A DNA stretch of 64,000 bases from Ceratotherium simum simum (GCF_000283155.1 NW_004454181.1:23699163-23763162), one strand, 5' to 3'; shown: positions 22,415 to 33,461, counted from the stretch's first letter. Notes: a model not told the origin generated them from the letters alone. Made by a program: numbers and translations.

Positions 22415-22944
22415 TGGATTGACCACATGCTTATCTCTAGAGTTGCCTGGAGTATGATATTAACCCTTGGCCAAAGAGAGAGAATGTAATAACTGGAGAT
22501 AAATGATATTTTACAACCATGGGTATGTGAGTGTTTTGGGGGCAGAATGTACAGCCCCCAAATATAATAATCCAATAATAATTGGATTTATGGCATGCAC
22601 ATGGTTTTGGTGGAGCCTGGGGAGGATTGACAGTAGATGCTGGACGTGTAGCTGTAATGTGTCTACCTGACAAGCTCACTATAAGAGACCCCTATTCCAA
22701 GCAGACCTTTGGTTTCTTGGTTCCAAGATTCTTTGCGTGCATACCAGTGGTGATTTGAGAACTGGAGACAACACAGGTCCTGGGCAACCCAACACAGTTG
22801 TAGAAGGATAAAAAAGTCTGTACCTGTTCTTGCTGTATTGAATCCTTTGCCTGTATCAAGTTTGTTTCCTGAGGATAAACTGTTTGAGTCTTGTGCATCT
22901 TTTTAACAACCAGACCACCTAATGTAATTAACATGTTATTAACA
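22415..22944. mobile_element. Solitary ERV LTR (530 bp) with 4-bp duplication
   Basis: The block begins 'tggattgacc', ends 'ttattaaca' (TG...CA) and is flanked by 'tagc' at 22411-22414 and 22945-22948. The surrounding antisense L1 is continuous across it. A 4-bp duplication and about 530 bp length are typical of gammaretrovirus-like (ERV1) LTRs. A TATA-like 'ctataagaga' lies near 22680 and 'ggataaaaaag' near 22808. No internal proviral sequence is present, so it is a recombination product of a former provirus. The family is unnamed and the orientation (probably +) is inferred. Confidence 0.6.
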
Positions 22945-23130
22945 TAGCTGAGGAGAATTCCATTGCATGAATATACTGTAATTTGTTTACCCATTCACCT
23001 ATTTCAACATTCCAGTTTTAGACTATTATGGCTAATATATGTGCTATGGAAATTCTTGTGTAAGTCATTTTGTGGGCATGTTTTTATTTTTCTTGGGAAA
23101 ATACCTATTAGTTTATGTTCATTATCTATT

Positions 23131-23349
23131 TTTTTTTTTTTAAATATTTATTTATTTATTTTCCCCCCAAAGCCCCAGTAGATAGTTGTATGTCATAGCT
23201 GCACATCCTTCTAGTTGCTGTATGTGGGACGCGGCCTCAGCATGGCCGGAGAAGCGGTGCATCAGTGCATCTGTGCCCGCCCGGGATCTGAACCCAGGCC
23301 GCCAGCAGCGGAGCGCGTGCACTTAACCGCTAAGCCAAGGGGCCGGCCC
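23131..23349 (-). mobile_element. ERE SINE, young-type, 12-bp target-site duplication, antisense
   Basis: Plus-strand T-run, then 'aaagccccagtagatagttgtatgtcatagctgcac', 'ttctagttgctgtatgtgggac', 'cggccggccc'-type head at the right end. Identical 'tcattatctatt' at 23119-23130 and 23350-23361 fixes both ends. Head and promoter boxes are close to consensus. Confidence 0.95.
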
Positions 23350-23790
23350 TCATTATCTATTGTTACATAACAAATCACCACAAATTTAATGGTTTAAAAC
23401 AATACACATTTATTATCTTATAGTGGATCAGAAACCTGGGTACTACTTAACTGGGTCCTCAGCTTTAGAGTCTCTCACAAAGCTGCAAACAAGGTATCAA
23501 CTAGGGCTGAAGTCTCATCTGAAGGCTCAGCTGAGGGTTGACCACATGGTTGTTGGCAGGATTCAGTTCCTTGTGGGCTATTGAACTGAGGGCTTCAGTT
23601 CCTAGTGGGCTGTTGGCTGGAGGCCATCCTCTGTTCCTTGCCATGTGGGCCTCTCTGAGATGTCAGATTTATTTATCAAATTATGCAAGATGAGAAGGCA
23701 ATGGAGTGTGTTAGCAAGATGGAAATGACAACCTTTTGTAATCTAATCATGGAAGTGACATCCCCTCAATGTTGCTGTATTCTATTGATC

Positions 23791-23804
23791 AGAAGCAAGT
23801 TACT
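23791..23804. repeat. Left target-site duplication of the full-length L1
   Basis: 'agaagcaagttact' here matches 'agacgcaagttact' at 31025-31038 in 13 of 14 positions. The pair brackets the sense L1 exactly between its 5' 'gggg' start and its A-rich tail. Confidence 0.85.
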
Positions 23805-25316
23805 GGGGATTGCTGGGAAGATGGCAGCATAGGAGGACTCTGAACTCACTTCCTCCCATGGACACAACAAATTTAGCACTACCCTTGGAACAATTACCCT
23901 TGAGAGAGAACTGGAAACTGGATAAAAAGAACCTCCACAACATGGGACAGTGCTGACTGAAGTGGAAGAGGCAGAAATATCTTTCTGGAGAGGAAAAAGC
24001 CACAGTCTAGCCATGGTGATTTACAGCCAGGAGCAACCTTAAGGTATGAAGTTTTTCCTGGAGGACTAGGGGATCTGAGAGGGAGAGCTATGCCACAATA
24101 AGCAGCTATTGAACTCAGCACAACTGAGATGAGTGTCGTAATATCTGGCTTTGCTAGCTATTAAATACAATGGGGAATACCTCCAGGAAAGCTGTTGAAT
24201 GTAAGAGAAAGAAAAGCCTGCTCTTAAAGGGCCCATGCACAAATTCACCTTTTCGGAAAGCATCACAAAATCATTAGAAAGAAAGGTGTGCAGCCCTTTG
24301 GTGAAAAGAGACTCACTTGGTAGGCTCTGGGTGCATCTCAGGGAAGCAAAAGATGGCTGGGCCCACCTCCCCAAGGACTGAGACATTGGCGGCAGCCATT
24401 ATTGTGACCTAGTACAGGCGTGCTGACGCAGACACAGGAAGATGCCTTTGCAGTTCTCCCCTGGCCTGTTACAGCAGAGCTTTGCCCCATCTACTAGAGA
24501 ACCAATTTAATCCAGCTCAGCCAGGGCAGGCAGCCCACCCTCGGGACTGGCCCCACCCAACAGCAAGCCCTTGGGAAACTTGTGGGCCAGCATAGGTGGG
24601 GTGTGTGGGACCTCTGTAGTGGGGCAAGTGGATCTGCCTCTGCAGGACAGGGCATGTGTGAGGGACAGGCCTGAATTGGTGCAGTATGTGGGGCCTCTGC
24701 AGTGAGATGAGTGGGTCCACTTCAGTAGGGTGGGGCATGCACACAGGGCAGGACTGTGTTGATGGGTTGTATGGGCCTGCAGGTGGTAGGGCTTGTCAGC
24801 TGCAGCAGACTTGTGCTTCTCGAACAGCCATGTAGGGGATCTGCCCCACCTTCTAATGCCAGAAACAATTGTGTGCTGCCACACCTGGGGCCCACCCCAC
24901 CCAGTGCACTACTGAGAGAGCTGATGACAGCTTTGCAGGCTGGAGGCCTACAGCAATTGTGAACCTCTGAACCTAGCAACCAGCTGTGCTGGGGGCCTAC
25001 TCATTTAACAGTAAAACTGCAGCAGGAATGTGCTGTTAGACCTTGCAGCCAACTGTGCTGGGGCTTCCCCTGACCAATAAAGTGATGAAAGGGACCGTAG
25101 CAGCTGCACACAGCTAAGCCTTACAACCAACTGGCCAGGGCGACAGCCTAGCCTCCCCATGCACCTGCAGAAAGAGCAACCCACCATAACAGAAGGACAC
25201 ATGTAACCCACACAGGGATTACTCCTGGAACATTTGGAATTGGTGACAAGAAGAAAGCACATTGCTGGGCTTCATAAGGCATCTCTTACATAAGGCCACT
25301 TCTCCAAGATCAGGAG
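23805..25316 (+). promoter_or_regulatory. L1 5' UTR / internal promoter region
   Basis: Lies between the L1 start and ORF1. It is GC-richer than the rest of the element and carries two gapless 83-bp tandem units at 24596-24761. In other mammals this region holds the internal pol II promoter and can be built of tandem monomers. Promoter activity here is inference. Long minus-strand open frames (24066-24386 and 24507-24884) cross it. Confidence 0.65.
24596..24761 (+). repeat. Two diverged 83-bp tandem units in the L1 5' UTR
   Basis: Unit 1 is 24596-24678 and unit 2 is 24679-24761. They align without a gap at 55 of 83 positions by my hand count. Shared landmarks are 'tggg(a/g)cctct', 'gggcat', 'cagg' and a terminal 'ttg'. 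A partial third unit may start at 24762 ('atgggttgtatgggcc'). Confidence 0.65.
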
Positions 25317-25367
25317 ATGTCGCTGATCTACCTAATACATAGAGATAAGCACAGAGAAAGAGGAAAA

Positions 25368-26300
25368 ATGAGGAGACAAAGGAATATGTTCCAAATAAGG
25401 GAACAGGACAAAACCCCAGAAAAAGAACTAAACGAAATAGAAATAAACAATCTACCTGATGAAAAGTACAAACTAATAGTCATAAGGATGCTCACTGATC
25501 TTGGGAGAAGAATAAATAAATACAGTGAGAATTTTAACAAAGAATTGGAAAATATAAGAAAGAACCAATCAGAACTGAAGAATATAATAATGGAAATGAA
25601 AAATTCACTAGAGGGAATCAATAGTGAGCTGGGCAAAAGACTAGAAGAAATTACCCAAGATGAACAGAAAAAAGAAAAAGAATCCAAAAGAATGAGGACA
25701 GTCTAAGGGAAATCTGGGACAACATCTAGCACACTAACATCCATATTATAGGTGTCCCAGAAGGAGAAGAGAGAGACAAAGGGGCAGAGAATCTATTCCA
25801 AGAAATAATAGCTGAAAACTTTCCTAACCTAGAGAAGAAAACAAGCATCCAGGTACAGGAAGCACAGAGGGTACCAAACAAGATGAACCCAAAGAGGTCC
25901 ACACCAAGACACATTATAATTAAAATGTCAAGAATTAAAGACAAAGAGAGAATCCTAAAAGCTGCAAGAGAAAGGCAACAAGTTACATACAAAGGAAACT
26001 CCATAAGGCTATCAGCTGACTTCTCAGAAGAAACTTTATAGGCTAGAAGAGAGTAGCATAATATATTCAAAGTGCTGAAAGGGAAAAACCCTACAGCCAA
26101 GAATACTCAACCCAGCAAGGTTATCATTCAGAATAGGAGAGAGAAAAGGTTTTCCAGACAAGCAAAAACTAAAGAAGTTTATCACCAATACCTTACAAGA
26201 AATATTAAAGGGAGTTATTTAAGTGGAAAAAAAAAGACCATAAATAGGAATAAGAAAATTATCAAAAAAAAAAAATCACTGGTAAAGGCAAATATACAGT
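25368..26300 (+). pseudogene. L1 ORF1 remnant (RNA-binding chaperone protein), broken
   Basis: L1 ORF1 normally makes a trimeric nucleic-acid chaperone that packages L1 RNA in the cytoplasm. The start is chosen at the ATG near 25368, giving a protein that begins MRRQRNMFQ. An upstream in-frame ATG at 25317 is also possible. The first part is highly charged and coiled-coil-like (many E, K, N, I), in keeping with the trimerising segment. The frame stops at 25704-25706 after 'RMRTV'. Sequence resembling the RNA-binding middle and C-terminal parts continues in another frame, with further stops ('aacatctagcac' near 25730; 'tttatag' and 'gagtag' near 26040-26055). A frameshift plus several stops therefore destroy it. 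Confidence 0.8.
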
Positions 26301-26712
26301 AAAGGTAGCAGATCAACCACCTATGAAGCTAATATGAGGTCAAAAGACAAAAGAACAAAAATTATCTATTTCTATCATAAGAGGTTAACAGATACACACA
26401 AACACACAAGAGGTTAAATATAATATCAAAAACATAAAAGGTGAGAGGAGGGGAGTAAAAGAGTAGAGCTTTTAGTATGAGGTCAAACTTAAGAGACCAT
26501 CAACTTAATATAGATGGCTATTTATGTAGGTTATTATAAATAAACCTCATGGTAATCACAAACCAGAAACCTATAATAAATACACAAAAAATTAAGAGAA
26601 AGGAACCTGAACATAATACTAAATAAAGCCATCAAACCACAAGGGAAGAGAGCAAGAGAAGAAGAAAGGAACAGAGAAGAACTACTAAAACACCCATAAA
26701 AAAAGTAGCAAC

Positions 26713-29700
26713 ATGGCAATAAGTACATACTTATCAATAGCTACTTTAAGTGTTAATAGACTAAATGTTCCACTCAGAAGACATAGGGTGGCTGATTGGA
26801 TAAAAAGACAAGACTCATATGTATGCCGCATTCAAGAGACACACTTCAGACCTAAAGATGCTCACAAAGTGAAAGTGAAAGGATCAAAAAAGATATTCCA
26901 TGCAAATGGCAATGAAAAGAAAGCTGGGGTAGCAATACTTATATCAGACAAAATAGACTTTAAAACAAAAACTCGAACAAGAGACAAAGAATTGCACTAC
27001 ATAATGATAAAGAGAACAATCCAACAAAAGGGTATAACACTTGTAAATATCTATGCACCCAACATAGGAGCATCTAAACATATATAGCAATTATTAACAG
27101 ACATAAAAGCAGAAATAGTAACACAACAACAGTAGGGGACTATAACACTCCACTTACACCAATGGGTAGATCATCCAAACAGAAGATCCATACAGAAACA
27201 TTGGCTTTAAATGACACATTAGACCAGATGGACTTAGTAGATATATACAGAACATTCCATCCAAAATCCACAGTATACACATTCTTTTCAAATGCACATG
27301 GAACATTCTCCAGGACAGATCATATATCAGGCCACAAAACAAGTCTCAATAAATTTAAGAAGAATGAAATAATACCAAGCATCTTTTCTGACCACAACAG
27401 TATGAAACTAGAAGGCATCTATAGGAAGAAAATTGGAAAAGCCAAAAATATGTGGAGATGAAACAAAATGCTCCTGCACAACAATTGGTTCGGTGAAGAA
27501 ATAAAAGAAATAAAAAAATACCTGGAGACAAATGAAAATGAAAATATGACATGCCAAAATTTATGGGATACAGCAAAAGTGGTTCTGAGAGGGAAGTTTA
27601 TAGCAATACAGGTCTACCTCAACAAACAAGAAAAATCTCAGATAAACAATCTAACAGTGCACCTAAGGGAACTAGAAAAAGAAGAATAAACATAGCCCCA
27701 AATCAGTAGAAGGAAGGATATAATAAAAATCAGAGAGAGAGCCAGCTGTGATGGCCTAGTGGTTAAAGTTCTGCGTTCTCACTGCTTCGGTGGCCCAGGT
27801 TCGTTCCTGGTCACAGAATCACACCACCCATCTGTCAGTTGCCATGCTGTGGTGGTGGCTCACACAGAAGAAGTAGAAGGACTTACAACTAGGATATACA
27901 ACCATGCACTGGGTCTTTGGGGAGGAAAAAAAAGAGGAAGATTGGAAACAGATGTCAGCTCAAGGCTACTCTTTCCCTGCAGAACAAAAGAAAAAAGATT
28001 GTGAAGCCAGGCAGAAGATGGTTGCCAAATGGCAGAGGGGCCAGTAGAGCTTTAAAAAAAAAATCAGAGCAGAAATAAATGAAATAGAAACTAACAAAAC
28101 AATAGAAAAAGAGCAATGAAACTAAGAGCTGGTTCTTTGAAAAGATGAACCAAATTGATAAACCTTTAGCTAGACTCACCAAGAAAAAAAGCGAGAGGGT
28201 GCAAATAAAAAAAATCAGAAATGAAAGAGGAGAAATTACACTGGACACCTCAGAAATATAAAAGATTATAAAAGAATACCATAAAAAGCTATACGCCAAC
28301 AAATTGGATAATCTAGAAGAAATGGATAAATTCTTAGAGATACAACCTTCCAAAACTGAATCATGAAGAAATAGAGAATTTGAATAGACTAATAACCAGT
28401 AAGGAGGTTGAAACAGTAATCAAAAACCTCCCCCCAAAATAAAAGTCCAGGACCAGACAGCTTCCCTGATACCAAAAGCCAACGTTACCCTGATACCAAA
28501 ACCAGGCAAGGACAACACAAAAAAAGAAAATTATAGGCCAATACCACTGACGAACATTGATGCAAAAATCCTCAACAAAATACTAGCAAATCAAATACAA
28601 CAATACATTAGAAAGATCACACACCATGATCAAGTGGGATTTATTCCAGGGATGCAAGGATGGTTCAATATCTGCAAATCAATCAATATGATACACCACA
28701 TTAACAAAATGAAAAATAAAAATCACATGATCATCTCAATAGATGTAGAGAAAGCATTTGACAAGATACAGCATCCATTTATGATATAAACTCTGAATAA
28801 AATGGGAATAGAAGGAAAGTATCTCAACATAATAAAGGCCATATATGACAAACCCACAGCTAATATTATACTCAATGGAGAAAAACTGAAAGCTTTAAGA
28901 ACAGGAACCAGACAAGGGTGCTCACTTTTGCCACTCATATTTGACATAGTATTGGAAGTCCTAGCCAGAGCAATTAGGCACGAAAAAGAAATAAAAGGGA
29001 TCCAAATTGGAAAGGAAGAAGTGAAACTGTCACTATTTGCAGATGACCTGATTTTATATATAGAAAACCCTAAAGAATCCACCAAAAAACTTTTAGAGAT
29101 AATAAATGAATACAGTAAAGTTGCAGGATACAAAATCAACATACAAAAACTAGTTGCATTTCTATACACTAACAATGAAATAGCAGAAAGAAATTAAGAA
29201 TACAATCCCATTTACAATTGGAACTAAAAGAATAAAATACCTGGGAGTAAATTTAACCAAAGAAATGAAAGATCTATACACTGAAAACTATAAAACATTG
29301 CTGAAAGAAATTGAAGAAGTCACAAAGAAATGGAAAGATATTCTGTGCTCTTGGATTGGAAGAATTAACATAGTTAAAATATCCATACTTCCTAAAGCAA
29401 TCTACAGATTCGATGCAATCCATATCAAAGTTTCAACGACATTTTTTACAGAAATAGAACAAAGAATCCTAAAATTTATATGGAACAACAAAAGATCCTG
29501 AATAGCCAAAGGCATCCTGAGAAAAAGAACAAAACTGGAGGTATCACAGTCCATGATTTCAGAATATACTACAAAGCTATAGTAACCAAAACAGCATGGT
29601 ACTGGCACAAAAACAGACACACAGATCAATGGATTAGAATTGAAAGCCCAGAAATAAACCCACACATCTATGGACAACTAACTATTGACAAGAGAGCTAA

Positions 29701-30711
29701 GAACATACAATGGAGAAAGGAAATTCTCTTCAAGAAATGGTGTTGGGAAAACTGGATAGCCATATGCAAAAAAATGAAAGTAGACCCTTACCTTACACCA
29801 TACACAAAAATTAACTCAAAATATATTAAAGACTTGAATGTATCACCTGAAACCGTAAAAATTCTAGAAGAAAATCTAGGTATTATGCTCTTTGACATTG
29901 GTCTTAGCAGCATATTTTCAAATACCTTATCTGACCAGGCAAGAGAAACAAAAGAAAAAAATAAACAAATGGGACTACATCAAAACAAAAACCTTCTGCG
30001 CAGCAAAGGAGACCATCAACAAAATGAAAATACAACCTAACAATTGGGAGAAGATATTTGCAAACCATATATCTGATAAGGGGTTAATCTCCAAAGTATA
30101 TAAAGAACTCATACATCTCAACAACAAAACAAACTAAAAACCCAATTAAAAAATGGGCAAAGGCACATGAAAAGATGTTCAACATCACTTATTATTAGGG
30201 AAATGCAAATCAAAGCTACAATGAGATATCACATCACACCCGTCAGAAAGGCTGTACTTAACAAGACAAGAAATACGTGTTGGAGAGGAGGTGGAGAAAA
30301 GGGAACTCTGATACACTGCTAGTGGGAATGCAAACTGGTGCAGCCACTGTGGAAAACAGTATGGAGATTCTTCAAAAAAGTAAGAATAGAACTACCATAT
30401 GATCCAGCTATTCCACTTCTGCATATTTATCCAAAGAACATGAAAACACAAATGCATAAATATATATGCACCCCTGTGTTCATTGTGGCATTATTCACAT
30501 AGTGAAGACTCGGAAGCATCCTAAGTGCCCATCAAGGGATGAATGGATAAAGATGTGGTATATATACACAATGGAATACTACTCAGCTATAAAAACGATG
30601 AAGTCTTGCCATTTGTGACAACATGGATGGACCTTAAGGGTATCACGCTAAGTGAAATAAGTCAGACGGAGGAAGTAGAATACTGTATGATCTCACTCAT
30701 AGATAGAAGGT
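26713..30711 (+). pseudogene. L1 ORF2 remnant (endonuclease and reverse transcriptase), broken
   Basis: ORF2 encodes the AP-type endonuclease and reverse transcriptase that carry out target-primed reverse transcription in the nucleus. Endonuclease motifs are legible: QETH (26833-26844, catalytic E), a G-D-Y-N-T-P version of the usual GDFNTP motif near 27135, and SDH (27387-27395). The reverse-transcriptase motif FADD is at 29036-29047, preceded by TRQGC at about 28905. Open pieces of 124, 99, 131 and 186 codons occur in order, separated by stops and frameshifts. It is further broken by a SINE (27736-28058) and by an internal deletion near 28464-28501. It ends with a cysteine/histidine-containing C-terminal region around 30280-30310. 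It cannot make an active protein. Confidence 0.88.
27736..28058 (+). mobile_element. ERE-related SINE (older subtype) inside L1 ORF2, 11-bp duplication
   Basis: Head 'gagccagctgtgatggcctagtggttaaag', B-box-like 'caggttcgttcc', then 'acaccacccatctgtcag' and 'gccatgctgtggtggtggctc'. The same subtype occurs at 48945-49122. Flanks 'aaaaatcagag' at 27725-27735 and 28059-28069 are identical. After the usual tail it carries about 60 bp more (27997-28058, 'gtgaagccaggcag...') before the A-run. Confidence 0.88.
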
Positions 30712-31024
30712 AACAACAACAGCAAGAACAAAAAAACATTTAGATACGGAGATTAGATTGGTGGTTACCAGAGGGGAAGTGGGGAGAGAGGAGGGCAAAA
30801 GAGGTGACGGCACATGTGTATGGCGATGGATGGCAATTAGTCTTTGGGTGGTGAACGAGGTGTAGTCTACTCAGAAATCAAAATATAATGGTGTACACCT
30901 GAAATTCATATAATGTTACAAACCAATGTTACCTCAATAAAAGAAGAAACAAACAAAAAACAAAAAATAAAATATAACGACAAACATAAAATAAAATAAC
31001 GATTATATAACTATCAAAATAAAA
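30712..31024 (+). terminator. L1 3' UTR with polyadenylation signal
   Basis: Follows the ORF2 remnant. It contains 'ggttaccagaggggaagtgggg', 'gtgtacacctgaaattcatataatg' and 'cctcaataaaag', with the AATAAA signal at 30936-30941, then an A-rich tail interrupted by 'taacgac' units. The 3' end is defined by the duplication at 31025-31038. Confidence 0.8.
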
Positions 31025-31038
31025 AGACGCAAGTTACT

Positions 31039-31150
31039 CAAGGAGAGCAGTTATATAGGCTATGAATAGCAGGAAATAGGAATTATTGGGGACCATCTTA
31101 AAGGCTGCCTACAGAGCTGAATTTCTGGCTCACAGAATAGGTATATAAGT
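31039..31150. repeat. Unassigned medium-reiterated repeat, right remainder
   Basis: 'ggagagcagttatataggctatgaatagcag' and 'ggggaccatcttaaaggctgcctac' continue the repeat interrupted at 23804 by the L1. Old antisense L1 resumes at about 31150. Confidence 0.55.
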
Positions 31151-33253
31151 AAATAACTGTGTACAAAACTGCTAAGCTATTTTCTAAAGTAGTTGCATCA
31201 CTTTACATTCCCACCAGGAATGTATGAGAATTCTGGTTGTTTGGCATCCTTTTCAACACTTGGTGTTATCAGGCATTTTCCTTTTAGTCTATTCGGTGGG
31301 TGTGAAATTGTATCCACTTAGAGATGTAATTTGCATTTTTCGTATGGCTAATGATATTGAGCATCTTTTAACTTGCTTCTTGGCCATTTGTGTATCTACT
31401 TTTGTGGAGTGTCCAAGTTTGCCTTTTTTGGGGTGTGGCTTTCTTTATATTAGTGATTTGTACAAGTTCTTTCTATATTCTGGGTATAAGTCCTTTGTCA
31501 AATAAGTGTATTGCAAACGTTGTCTCCCAGTCTGTAGCCTGCATTTTTATTTTCCTAATGGTGTCTTTTGAGTTTTTTATGTTGATAGGTCATATCAACA
31601 TATAAACATAGTTTGTATGCTATAAAGTTTTTAATGCTGATTAATTCAGTTGACCAATATTTTTATGGTTAGTGCTATTTGTCTTCAGCTACCTCAAGGT
31701 CATGAAAATTTTCTCCTATGTTTTCTTATAGAAAGTTTACAGTTTTATGTTTTCATGTTGAGTTGATTTTTAAGTATAGTATAAAGAAGGCGTAGAGGTT
31801 CATTTTTATTTTCTATATGGATATCCAGTTGTTTCAGCGTCACTTGTTGAAAAGACTATCTTCTCCCCATTGAATTACTTTGGCAACTTTGTCAAAAGTA
31901 AACTGGCCATATATGTTTATATCTATTCTTAGATTGTTTCTTCTGTTCCACTGATCTACTTTTTTATCCTTGTATCAATACCACTGTGTCTTGATTCCTT
32001 TAACTTTTATAGCAAGTCTTCAAAGGAGAAAGTCTAAGTCCTACAATATTTTTATTTTTATTTTCCAGATTATTTTGGCTAATCTAGGTCCTTCATATTT
32101 CCATATAAAATTTTAGAATCAGCTTGTCAATTTTTTAAAGCCTATTGAGATTGTAATGAATCTATGCAGATAATTTGAGGGAAAATTGACATCTTAACAA
32201 TACTGTCTTCCAAACCATGAACATGGTATAACTTAGCTCTTCTCTATTTTTATTCACCAATGTTTTGTAGTTTTCAGTGTACAGAAATTCATTCTTTCAA
32301 TTGAATTTATTGCTATGTATTTTAGTCTTTTGATGCTATTGTAAATGATATTAATTTATTTTGTTATTCAGTTTTTTGATATTAATGTATAAAAATACAA
32401 TTGATTTTTTTTTGCATATCATCTTTTCCTTCTTGGACTTCGCTAAATTCACTTATTAGTTCTAATAGGATTTTGTAGATTCTTTGAGATTCTCTATTTA
32501 AAAAATCATATTGTTTGTGAGTGAAGACAGATTTACTTCCTCATCCAAATTTTATGCCTTTTAAAGTACAATGTTGCTCCAGCACAATGTTGAATAGGAG
32601 TGGTGAGAACAGACATCTTTCCTTTTGATCAATCTTATGTTGAAAGTTCTCATATTTCACCATTAAATATGATGTTAACTGTAGTTTTTTTGTAGATGCC
32701 CTCAATCAGGTTGAGGAAATACTCTCCAATTCCTAGTTGGTGAAGAGTTTTTATCCTTTATGGCTGTTAAATGCTTTTTCTGCATGCATTGAGATGATAC
32801 ATATTTTTTCTTTTATTTTTTAATGTGATAAATTATGCTGGTTAATTTTTGAATGTTAAATTGACTTTGTATTCCTGGGATAAATCTCACTTGGTCATGA
32901 TATATTACCCTTTATATATATGTTTCTGGATTCAATTTGCTAATATTTTGTTGAGGATTTTTGTTTCTGTATTCATGAGAGATGCTGATTTGTAATTTTC
33001 TCATAGTATCCTTGCCAGGTTTTGGAGGCAAGGTTACTGTGACCTTATAAAAGTAGTTGGAAAAGATTCCATTCTTTATTTTATTAAATAAAATTTTTGT
33101 AAGATTTATATTATTCCTTCTTTGTGTGTTTGATAGAATTTACCAGGGAATCTATCTGGACCCCGGTTTTCTCTGAGGAGTGGTGTTTAACCACAAATTC
33201 AACTACTTGAATGGATGTAGAACTATTTAGCTTTTCTGTTTCTTCTTGTATTA

Positions 33254-33461
33254 CAGTCATGTGCCACATAACAACTTCAGTCAATGATGGATCACATATA
33301 CGACGATGGTCTCATAAGATTAGTACCATATAGCTTAGGTGTGTGGTAGGCTATACCATCTAGGTTTCTGTAAGTACACTCTATGATGTTCACACAAGGA
33401 CGAAATCACCTAAGGATGCATTTCTCAGAACATATCCTTGTCATTAAGTGACGCATGACTG
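33254..33461. mobile_element. Small non-autonomous DNA transposon (208 bp), Tc1/mariner-Tigger-like
   Basis: Begins 'cagtcatgtgccacataac' and ends 'taagtgacgcatgactg', so the outer 8 bases are perfect inverted repeats with weaker pairing inside. Internal 'catatacgacgatggtctcataagatt' and 'gtaagtacactctatgatg' are familiar from this class. It interrupts the ancient antisense L1 ('cttgta'...'gttttgataag'). The flanking 'ta/ca' fits a TA duplication with one change. Family name not certain. Confidence 0.7.

Larger units (their letters stand above)
23112..23804. repeat. Unassigned medium-reiterated repeat, left half
   Basis: 'ttgttacataacaaatcaccac' to 'tgctgtattctattgatcag' is a common mammalian repeat layout ('ggtttaaaacaatacacatttattatc', 'aagtctcatctgaaggctcag', 'ggttgttggcaggattcagttcc', 'aatctaatcatggaagtgacatccc'). 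I know the pattern but not the family name. It is split by an ERE (23131-23349) and by the full-length L1. Its right remainder is 31039-31150. Confidence 0.55.
23805..31024 (+). mobile_element. Full-length L1 LINE (non-functional), flanked by 14-bp duplication
   Basis: A complete L1 layout: a 5' UTR of about 1.5 kb starting 'ggggattgctgggaagatggcagc', ORF1 (about 25368-26300), ORF2 (about 26713-30711), a 3' UTR with 'aataaa' at 30936-30941, and an A-rich tail. Full length is also shown by the 13/14-bp duplication at 23791-23804 and 31025-31038. A 323-bp SINE (27736-28058) is inserted in ORF2, so the L1 proper is about 6.9 kb. Both ORFs are broken. By its flanks it went into an unassigned repeat that had itself gone into the ancient antisense L1. 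Confidence 0.93.

Noticed and set aside
22415..22944. Possible intact provirus
   Set aside because: Only one LTR-like block is present and the old L1 continues directly on both sides; no internal gag, pol or env-like sequence is seen.
28723..29175. 150-codon minus-strand frame
   Set aside because: Exact antisense of the L1 reverse-transcriptase segment that contains FADD.
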